22,022 nucleotides of DNA from DATIHK01 sp035480775 (GTDB taxonomy: Bacteria > Patescibacteriota > WWE3 > UBA101185 > UBA10185). This document shows, one piece after another, positions 1 through 5,364 of the stretch. Every line of letters begins with the position of its first letter. Position 1 is the stretch's first letter. The translations under genes were made by a program, and so were the position numbers. The notes under the pieces were generated by a model, which was not told the origin of the DNA, searched no databases, and saw nothing but the letters and a program-made list of their open reading frames with translations. The stretch is taken from positions 1-22,022 of the forward strand of contig DATIHK010000054.1 in NCBI GenBank assembly GCA_035480775.1, read 5' to 3'.

Positions 1-814
1 CTGTTTCTATTACTTTTAACACTCCATCCGAAAAAACCAAAGTTTGGTCAAATGCAACATTTTTTGTTGGTGGAATTGGATCTTTACTTATAGAACTTGA
101 ATCATTCAAATTATAAACAGTTACCCACAGAGGTCTTTCACCTGCGTCTGGAGCTCCTGACTCTAAAACGGCCAAACGGTTATTAGGTAAAAAAAGTAAA
201 TCAATTGCATCAGCAGATCCCAATACTGTAAGTTGCCAGCTTTTATCTTGGACAACAGAATAAACACTTATAGCACCGTCAATTCCACCCGAAACACTTT
301 GTACTGCCGCAAATTTTTTATCTGTAGAAAGTACTGGCTTCATATTTGGACAACCTGGGGCTTTCATAACACTTCTGAAATTAGTTTCAATAGTAGATGG
401 TCCTTCTGTCGTAGAAACCGCAATGTTGCAATCGTTCATAACACTTAAATTAATTATCGTCGCTGTGCTTTGTGAAGGCACAATAGTTGTTTTTTTAGTT
501 ACAGAATCCTTAAAATTTGAAAGTGCTGTCAATACTACAACTATAATGACAAAAATTACCGGATATGCCAAAGCTGCAAAAATAAAAGCAAGAAATGATT
601 TATCTTGATTCAATCTTTTAGCGATAATAAAATAAGAAACGATAGAACAGATCCATAAAACGGGAAATAAAACTGCTTCTACATAATACAAAACAAATAT
701 AGAACTAAGCTCATAACTATTCCTAAGCATAAGCTTTAAAGCAACTAAATTTAGAATTACAAAAAAGAATGCGTTTAAAATTAAAATGACCTCTGCCTTG
801 CGAAGAAATCTCAT
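1..814 (-). CDS. Membrane protein with extracytoplasmic domain, C-terminus cut by window edge
   Basis: The minus strand is open from an ATG at 814 to base 1 with no stop, giving at least 271 residues; the C-terminus lies outside the window. The protein starts MRFLRKAEVILILNAFF. It has three hydrophobic segments at about residues 8-30, 40-65 and 75-98, followed by a long polar Ser/Thr-rich part. Short beta-strand-like segments there (MKPVLSTDKKFAAVQSVSGG, LLFLPNNRLAVLESG) look like blades of a WD40/TolB-type propeller, but no family can be assigned. A -10-like TATACT at 823-828 lies 8 nt before the ATG and no Shine-Dalgarno is visible, so the message may be leaderless. It diverges from the gene at 868. 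Function unknown. Confidence 0.7.
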   Translation of the reverse strand, partial: MRFLRKAEVILILNAFFFVILNLVALKLMLRNSYELSSIFVLYYVEAVLFPVLWICSIVSYFIIAKRLNQDKSFLAFIFAALAYPVIFVIIVVVLTALSNFKDSVTKKTTIVPSQSTATIINLSVMNDCNIAVSTTEGPSTIETNFRSVMKAPGCPNMKPVLSTDKKFAAVQSVSGGIDGAISVYSVVQDKSWQLTVLGSADAIDLLFLPNNRLAVLESGAPDAGERPLWVTVYNLNDSSSISKDPIPPTKNVAFDQTLVFSDGVLKVIET

Positions 815-867
815 TATGTAAAAGTATACTAAGTTAATTACGGCAAAGAAAGTGATAATATTAGTTC

Positions 868-1332
868 ATGAAGAGTATTGATGAGCAAATCAATGAGCAA
901 GAGTATAAGGATTATGAGAAGAATCCTGTTGAATCTGCGAAAGCAGAAGTTAAAAGTGTTTTTGAAATGCATCGAGACCAACTAGAAAGAGATGTTGAAG
1001 ATTTTACTGAAGCTATCCAAAACAAATTTAAAAATCCTTTGACTGAAGGTTACCGACAAGCAAGAGAAGGAATGGAACAGATAATTAAAGAAAGCCAAGC
1101 TTCTTTGGACTGGATTGATGGAAAAAAAGACGATAAGGAAACCCTGCTCTTAGTTGCAGCTCGCACAGATCGTATGGCAGATTCATACTTATGGTTTGCT
1201 AGGAATAAATTTGGTGGGGAACGCATTCTTGGAGAAAAAGCAGATAAAATAACAGATCAGGAAAAAGAAGCAATGGGTCTTGCAGGTAAATTAACTTACA
1301 GTGCAAATGTTATTAGAAATAGTTCAGAATAA
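868..1332 (+). CDS. Hypothetical soluble alpha-helical protein, 154 aa
   Basis: I do not recognise this protein. It is highly charged, with no signal peptide or membrane segment. It is predicted mostly helical, with an acidic, Glu/Lys-rich first half that could form a coiled coil (residues about 1-75) and a second half containing ARTDRMADSYLWFARNKFGG. The ATG at 868 is preceded by a -10-like TAATAT at 856-861, six bases upstream, and by no Shine-Dalgarno, the same arrangement as many genes here. Its start region faces the start of the membrane protein gene ending at 814, 53 bp away. Coding potential rests on a clean 154-codon frame with codon use like its neighbours. Confidence 0.7.
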   Translation: MKSIDEQINEQEYKDYEKNPVESAKAEVKSVFEMHRDQLERDVEDFTEAIQNKFKNPLTEGYRQAREGMEQIIKESQASLDWIDGKKDDKETLLLVAARTDRMADSYLWFARNKFGGERILGEKADKITDQEKEAMGLAGKLTYSANVIRNSSE

Positions 1333-1455
1333 TACTATAAGTACTGGTGACCCCAATGGGATTCGGTCACCGGTTCTCGCTTGCTAGCTCGACCGTCGAC
1401 CCCGCCTCGCTCACCTTCGTTCACTGCGGCATTCTCATCCCATTTACTTCAATAC
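1333..1455. other. GC-rich intergenic island downstream of tRNA-Glu
   Basis: No gene is visible. Bases 1366-1430 are about 66% G+C by hand count, in a window that is otherwise strongly AT-rich. They contain short palindromes (GCTAGC, GTCGAC) and the near-tandem TCGACCG/TCGACCC. The stretch starts with a copy of the 3' end of the neighbouring tRNA-Glu (1345-1365). An inverted pair, AATGGGAT at 1355-1362 and ATCCCATT at 1437-1444, brackets the island. It may be a degraded tRNA or the footprint of an integrated element. Confidence 0.6.
1345..1365 (-). repeat. Copy of tRNA-Glu 3' end (att-like direct repeat)
   Basis: These 21 bases are identical to 1494-1514, the 3' end of tRNA-Glu including the encoded CCA, the acceptor 3' strand and half of the T arm. 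The copies are in the same orientation, 149 bp apart, with the second copy downstream of the gene. The T-stem 5' half is absent here, so it is not an intact tRNA. A 7-bp inverted repeat, GGTGACC (1346-1352) with GGTCACC (1365-1371), lets the copy form a hairpin. tRNA 3'-end duplications are the usual scar of tyrosine-recombinase integration, but no integrase is visible. Confidence 0.7.
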
Positions 1456-1491
1456 AAAAAGTGCCAACCACACAAGGTGCTTGTCACTTTT
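1456..1491 (-). terminator. Rho-independent terminator of tRNA-Glu
   Basis: Read on the minus strand, this begins 3 bases after the tRNA CCA end. The outer stem AAAAGTG/CACTTTT (1485-1491 with 1457-1463) encloses a small inner hairpin ACAAG-CAC-CTTGT and is followed by a short run of T. Confidence 0.6.
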
Positions 1492-1493
1492 CG

Positions 1494-1569
1494 TGGTGAC
1501 CCCAATGGGATTCGAACCCATGATCCTTGCCTTGAGAAGGCAATGTCCTAACCGCTAGACGATGGGGCC
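1494..1569 (-). tRNA. tRNA-Glu (anticodon CUC)
   Basis: Seen on the minus strand as 76 nt including an encoded CCA. The acceptor stem is GGCCCCA/TGGGGTC (one G-T pair), with discriminator A. The D arm contains GTCTAGCGGTTAGGAC. The anticodon stem TTGCC/GGCAA carries the loop TTCTCAA, giving anticodon CTC, which reads GAG. The T arm is ATGGG-TTCGAAT-CCCAT. It stands alone, antisense to its protein-coding neighbours. The last 21 bases are duplicated downstream at 1345-1365. Confidence 0.95.
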
Positions 1570-1660
1570 TCAATCTATCAAAATTTACCAAACGCAAAAG
1601 CTATAACTAAGGCACAAACTGCTCGAATTATAGCAAATATGCCGCTTTTAAACTTTTAAT

Positions 1661-1689
1661 TTGATTCCTCGATTCCTCTAACCTATAAT
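1661..1689 (+). promoter_or_regulatory. Sigma70-type promoter of the PHP-like gene
   Basis: The -35 box is TTGATT (1661-1666) and the -10 box is TATAAT (1684-1689), 17 bp apart. Transcription should start near 1696. That leaves a leader of about 28 nt carrying AGGAG (1711-1715) in front of the GTG at 1724. Confidence 0.75.
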
Positions 1690-1723
1690 GCCCTAAACCG
1701 CACACCTCCTAGGAGACAATCTA

Positions 1724-2560
1724 GTGGCTACCTCACAACGTACTCAACAGTATTTTTTCAGACTGTATCATCTGCTACACACGCGTAACGAGAAGCAGCC
1801 ACCAGAAAAACTCATTACGGTTAGCCCTGAAGCTGTTCAAGGAAAATTGTTAAAAATGGAATTTCGCGGTATCGCCGGATTGGTAAAACATTCGGCGCAT
1901 CCAATTGATCCAACTGCTGTCGGTGACTTAAAGGGATTTCAGCAAGATTATTACAGTTTTTGGTATCCCAGGTACCGATTTAAGGCGCTACGTTCTTTGG
2001 AATGCAACTTGTCTCAAGACGGCGGTAGTTTTGGAATCGATGGCATTGATCAATATCAAGATTTTGATATTATTATCGCCTCTATTCATTGCGTCAAAGA
2101 ACGCGGATGGACAGGTGAACCGCCAGCTTCTGAGTTTGTTTTGGCTTATCAAGCTATTATTCCAGAACTACTCAGTCTTAGGCACGAGGGAAAACTCGTC
2201 GCGCTTGGACATATGATGTATTACGCGCACGGGGACAACTGGGCTGATTGTTATCAAGAAGTTTTGCTAGATTGCGTTCAAAACGATATTACAGTCGGCG
2301 TTTTTCTGGACAATAAATTGCGCCGAAACTCGCAATGGACCGAACCAATGTTGTACAGCAGCGATGGTGGATTACCAGTATTGCAAGAATGGGCGTTAAA
2401 GTTTATTCGAGCGCATCCAAATGTAAAGTTCACACTAGATCCTGATATGCACGAAGATGCAGATAGTGCTTGGATGACTTTACCAAACTGGGATTTGCTC
2501 AAGCTGGTGCTGTATCGCGAAGGCATCTATTTGAATTTTTGCGATGTCGTTAACGGTTAG
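1724..2560 (+). CDS. PHP-fold (HisJ/PolX-like) metal-dependent hydrolase-like protein
   Basis: This 278-aa soluble protein follows the order of PHP-domain phosphoesterases. There is an N-terminal His pair KHSAH (H56, H59) where the family has HxH; SLECNLSQDG (E93) matches GxE; FDIIIASIH (H122) matches the 'fDyvigSvH' strand; LVALGHMM (H163) matches the conserved GH; and LDPDMHED (D241, H243) matches the terminal DxH metal motif. The usual Glu of the 'EIN' strand is not obvious (VGVFLDN). Metal binding is therefore plausible but the first and fifth motifs are atypical, so activity is uncertain. Substrate unknown; a histidinol phosphatase role is not supported, since no his genes are nearby. 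The GTG start at 1724 is fixed by AGGAG 8 bases upstream. It has its own promoter and a strong terminator. Confidence 0.6.
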   Translation: MATSQRTQQYFFRLYHLLHTRNEKQPPEKLITVSPEAVQGKLLKMEFRGIAGLVKHSAHPIDPTAVGDLKGFQQDYYSFWYPRYRFKALRSLECNLSQDGGSFGIDGIDQYQDFDIIIASIHCVKERGWTGEPPASEFVLAYQAIIPELLSLRHEGKLVALGHMMYYAHGDNWADCYQEVLLDCVQNDITVGVFLDNKLRRNSQWTEPMLYSSDGGLPVLQEWALKFIRAHPNVKFTLDPDMHEDADSAWMTLPNWDLLKLVLYREGIYLNFCDVVNG

Positions 2561-2565
2561 GCTTT

Positions 2566-2604
2566 AAAGGCGGAAGTGTTGTTTTTCTAGACACTTCCGC
2601 CTTT
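2566..2604 (+). terminator. Strong stem-loop terminator
   Basis: A perfect 14-bp stem (AAAGGCGGAAGTGT at 2566-2579 with its complement at 2591-2604) follows the TAG at 2558-2560. The loop is T-rich, and GCTTTTATTT follows. It ends transcription of the PHP-like gene just ahead of the next promoter. Confidence 0.8.
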
Positions 2605-2612
2605 GCTTTTAT

Positions 2613-2641
2613 TTGCCCACCACCTTAGCCCGCGCTATAAT
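2613..2641 (+). promoter_or_regulatory. Promoter predicting a leaderless mRNA
   Basis: TTGCCC (2613-2618), 17 bp, TATAAT (2636-2641), then only AAACCC before the GTG at 2648. The expected transcription start falls on or next to the start codon. This is the clearest example of the leaderless layout in the window. Confidence 0.7.
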
Positions 2642-2647
2642 AAACCC

Positions 2648-3049
2648 GTGACTAAAGACAAAAAGGTACTTTTGGTATCTTTAATAATTTTCCCATTGGC
2701 ATTTTTTTCTTATCTCAACTTTATGATTTATCGACCTAAGGTGTTGCACGAAATTGCAGTAGTTAAAGGTGCACATACAATAAGTATGCCTAATATTCCA
2801 TATCCTGATAGTTCTATTAAATTAAGTTCTGATGTAACTTCTGATGGTCAGCAAACAATTTTGGAAGTGCCTAAATCTCCTCAAGAGATAATGATTTTTT
2901 ACAATAACGCTTTAGTTTCACTTGGTTGGACAAAAGATTATCAATCTTCTTATACAGTAAATTATTCAAAAGGAAATGAAAGAATTACGATCACAGTTAC
3001 TCCCAAAGATGCGAACAATTCAATTTTAAGTATTGAATATTCTAGTTAA
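2648..3049 (+). CDS. Membrane-anchored extracytoplasmic protein of unknown function, 133 aa
   Basis: I do not recognise the family. A single hydrophobic segment (VLLVSLIIFPLAFFSYLNFMIY, about residues 7-28) works as an uncleaved N-terminal anchor. It is followed by a polar domain of about 100 residues containing VPKSPQEIMIFYNNALVSLGW and an alternating C-terminal pattern ERITITVTPKD, suggesting a small alpha/beta domain outside the cell. The frame is open upstream to a TTG at 2603, but that codon lies inside the terminator stem and upstream of the promoter. The GTG at 2648, six bases after TATAAT, is the better start. Its stop overlaps the stop of the convergent VanW gene by four bases. Confidence 0.7.
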   Translation: MTKDKKVLLVSLIIFPLAFFSYLNFMIYRPKVLHEIAVVKGAHTISMPNIPYPDSSIKLSSDVTSDGQQTILEVPKSPQEIMIFYNNALVSLGWTKDYQSSYTVNYSKGNERITITVTPKDANNSILSIEYSS

Positions 3050-4809
3050 GTTTTTGTTCCGACTAAAAATATAGCTTGCCAAGGTTGATAATGGCTACTA
3101 AAAGTATCTTTAAATAATACTTGTCCATTGCGATCTACTTCACGAGTAAATGAAACATTTGCTCCGCCCGCGGCAAAATCCACTTGTTTGACAACACCTT
3201 TTGGCAAAGTTGGATCGTCTTGATACTTTGCTGCCGGTGCACCTGAAACATTTGTAACTACTGGATCTGAAATTTTAACACTTCTGCCGTCGGGAGTTCC
3301 AAAAATTCTAAATTCAAGAACGCTATTTGGAATATCTTTATACGCCTGAATCAGCACATGATTTGGAGTATCATTTTTAAATTGAAAATCTAAAGATGGT
3401 TGAAAAACCGAGGCATCAAATCCAATAGGACTTTCTTCTTCGTAGTAATGAACTCGATATGCGTGTGGGAATCGCGTGATCACTGGCAGACCTGCATTTA
3501 AAACAGCTCTAAAAAGTGTTGTAGAAGTTTGGCAAACACCGCCTCCATCACCTAAAACTGTTCTGCCGTTTGAAATAACGTACGCAGCGTTGTAACCTGT
3601 TTTACCGCTAACTTCTCCGACAGCTTTATTAAAAGAATATACAGCTCCAGGTGGGACTAGAACTCCATCGGTTCTGTCTGCCGCTAGATTTAAATTGTGA
3701 ATTCTTCCGGGAATTGAACCCACATATTTTGAATGTCCAGTTCCCAAGAGTGAGTAGATTCCGTATTTATCGGCATTATTTGCGGTTGAGATATCATTCG
3801 TGCTCACTTCTACACTTGGTTTTAATGTTAAAAAGGCGCTCTTAAAATCTGTAGTAAATTTTTTAGTATTTATCTCTTTTCCGTTTTGAGTAATTTCAAA
3901 TTTCACTACCTTATCTCCATCGACTTGTGAAACTTTTCCTCGTGGTAATTGATTAACTTCTTGTCCAAGATTTTCTATAAAAGCTTGAACAGAGTTTTTG
4001 TTTAGAGTGAGATCAGGTTTATCTGACTCATTGCTAAAATCTATTAAATCTAGCTTTTGAGATGAGTTTAATTCCCACGCAGTTTCTCCGTAAGTAATTT
4101 TAAATGGATTGGCTACAATTTTTGCGACTTGATCTGTAAAACTTTGTAATTGTGCCGCTGTAAATGTTGGATCTTTCTCTTGTACCACTAATTGTTTTCT
4201 TGAAAAATCTATGTCATCGAGCGATCCAACAATTTTATTGTACAAGTCTTTATCGTCGACGATTTGTCCTACTGATGATTGCTTTAAAACGACTTGATTA
4301 TTTTCTAGATCAAACTTAGCGTCTTGTCCGGGTTTATTTAAATCTCCTTGAACTTGTGCAAACTTTGCTGACAAAGCATCTTGATCGACATCATAAAAAG
4401 CTTTGACTTGTAGCTTTTTAACAAAACCCGAAAGTTTTTCTTTTGAATCGGTAAGTAAATTTCCTGTTCTACCTACTTCAAAAGCTCGGGTAACTGAAGC
4501 ATCTATGTTGTAAGACAGAGATATATCATCTGGTTTTAGTAAGTATTTATAATCTTTGTTGTCTAGCTCGATTGGTTGTACATTACTGGTTATATAATCT
4601 TGCAGAAGTTTTTTAGCTTCATTATAAGTTAGCGATCCGACATACACTTTTCCGATATAAACGCCGGGAATTATTCTATGAGCGAAAACTAAATGGTAGA
4701 GACTTATAAGTAAAAGCAAAACAAAAACTGCATAGAGCAGCTTTGTTGCGACTACTCTTTTAAGACTGTTTTTATACAGTTTGTTCTCTTGTGATTTCTC
4801 TGACTTCAT
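3046..4809 (-). CDS. VanW-family envelope protein with peptidoglycan-binding-like repeats
   Basis: This 587-aa protein has one N-terminal membrane segment (about residues 20-42), so most of it lies outside the cell. Next come putative peptidoglycan-binding (PG_binding_4-like) domains: YIGKVYVGSLTYNEAKKLL (51-69) and a second unit around residues 215-330. The VanW domain occupies about 349-490, with SIPGRIHNLNLAA, PPGAVYSFN, GDGGGVCQTST (421-430, C426) and FPHAYRVHYY. The last 60 residues resemble a G5-type domain. VanW proteins accompany some glycopeptide-resistance clusters, but such architectures are widespread in Gram-positive-like envelopes and a resistance role is not implied. The role is probably cell-wall associated. 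The ATG lies 38 bp inside the upstream NYN gene, suggesting co-transcription and coupled translation. Confidence 0.85.
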   Translation of the reverse strand: MKSEKSQENKLYKNSLKRVVATKLLYAVFVLLLLISLYHLVFAHRIIPGVYIGKVYVGSLTYNEAKKLLQDYITSNVQPIELDNKDYKYLLKPDDISLSYNIDASVTRAFEVGRTGNLLTDSKEKLSGFVKKLQVKAFYDVDQDALSAKFAQVQGDLNKPGQDAKFDLENNQVVLKQSSVGQIVDDKDLYNKIVGSLDDIDFSRKQLVVQEKDPTFTAAQLQSFTDQVAKIVANPFKITYGETAWELNSSQKLDLIDFSNESDKPDLTLNKNSVQAFIENLGQEVNQLPRGKVSQVDGDKVVKFEITQNGKEINTKKFTTDFKSAFLTLKPSVEVSTNDISTANNADKYGIYSLLGTGHSKYVGSIPGRIHNLNLAADRTDGVLVPPGAVYSFNKAVGEVSGKTGYNAAYVISNGRTVLGDGGGVCQTSTTLFRAVLNAGLPVITRFPHAYRVHYYEEESPIGFDASVFQPSLDFQFKNDTPNHVLIQAYKDIPNSVLEFRIFGTPDGRSVKISDPVVTNVSGAPAAKYQDDPTLPKGVVKQVDFAAGGANVSFTREVDRNGQVLFKDTFSSHYQPWQAIFLVGTKT

Positions 4810-5326
4810 CTCGTGCGCCCTTTGCTCGAATCAAAAATTTGGCAGGAGCTTTTGACATATCCACAAAGTCGTCAACGTTGTCGACTAGTTTGCTCGAAGC
4901 TGTTTGTCCAAATGCAAATACCTCGCTGCGTACTCCTTGACTTCTGGCGTAGTCTATAAGATCGGTGTAGTCACCATCACCAGAGACCAGCACCATAACA
5001 TCAATCTTAGGAATCATTCTGACGGTGTCCATGCAAAGCCCGACATCCCAGTCTCCTTTTTTCGCACCACCATAAAATATTTGCAATTCTTTTTCTTTAA
5101 CTTCATAACCAAATTTGTGAAGTGCTTCAAAAAATTCTTTTTCTGACCCGACATCTGCTTTTATAACATAAGCAAAAGCTCTAATTAATTGGCGTCCTGC
5201 TATGGCTTCGCTTAAAATACGACCAAAATCTACTTTACTTTGATAAAGGTTTTTGGCGGAGTAATACATGTTTTGAACGTCGACGAAAACCGCAATGCGT
5301 TGTTGTTTGTGTTGAGTAGGATTCAT
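4772..5326 (-). CDS. NYN-domain (LabA/DUF88-like, PIN-fold) putative RNase
   Basis: The 184-aa protein has the NYN pattern: AVFVDVQNM (D16, N19), a central GDWDVGLCMD (D94, D100), and VLVSGDGDYTDLIDYARSQG (D117, D119). These acidic residues would hold the catalytic metal of a PIN-like nuclease. The family cleaves or processes RNA; the target here is unknown. The region after residue 150 is a basic tail. The ATG at 5326 is preceded by TAGAAT (5333-5338) at six bases and no Shine-Dalgarno, predicting a leaderless message. The 3' end overlaps the VanW gene by 38 bp. Confidence 0.85.
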   Translation of the reverse strand: MNPTQHKQQRIAVFVDVQNMYYSAKNLYQSKVDFGRILSEAIAGRQLIRAFAYVIKADVGSEKEFFEALHKFGYEVKEKELQIFYGGAKKGDWDVGLCMDTVRMIPKIDVMVLVSGDGDYTDLIDYARSQGVRSEVFAFGQTASSKLVDNVDDFVDMSKAPAKFLIRAKGARDEVREITREQTV

Positions 5327-5332
5327 AACTTT

Positions 5333-5358
5333 ATTCTATCTTAAATGTTTGACATAAT
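5333..5358. promoter_or_regulatory. Divergent promoters between the NYN and GGDEF-like genes
   Basis: Only 38 bp separate the two start codons. On the minus strand TAGAAT (5333-5338) sits six bases before the NYN ATG. On the plus strand CATAAT (5353-5358) sits six bases before the ATG at 5365. Good -35 boxes are not evident on either side. Both messages are predicted leaderless, and the two promoters must compete for polymerase. Confidence 0.5.
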
Positions 5359-5364
5359 CTACCT

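Noticed and set aside
233..608. Plus-strand open frames over 233-608
   Set aside because: They are antisense to the long edge-truncated minus-strand membrane protein gene, which has a far better coding pattern.
2603..2650. TTG start giving a 148-aa version of the 2648 gene
   Set aside because: That codon is inside the 14-bp terminator stem and upstream of the -35/-10 boxes.
3046..4809. VanW gene as evidence of a vancomycin-resistance cluster
   Set aside because: No vanHAX or other resistance genes are present, and VanW domains with peptidoglycan-binding repeats are widespread.
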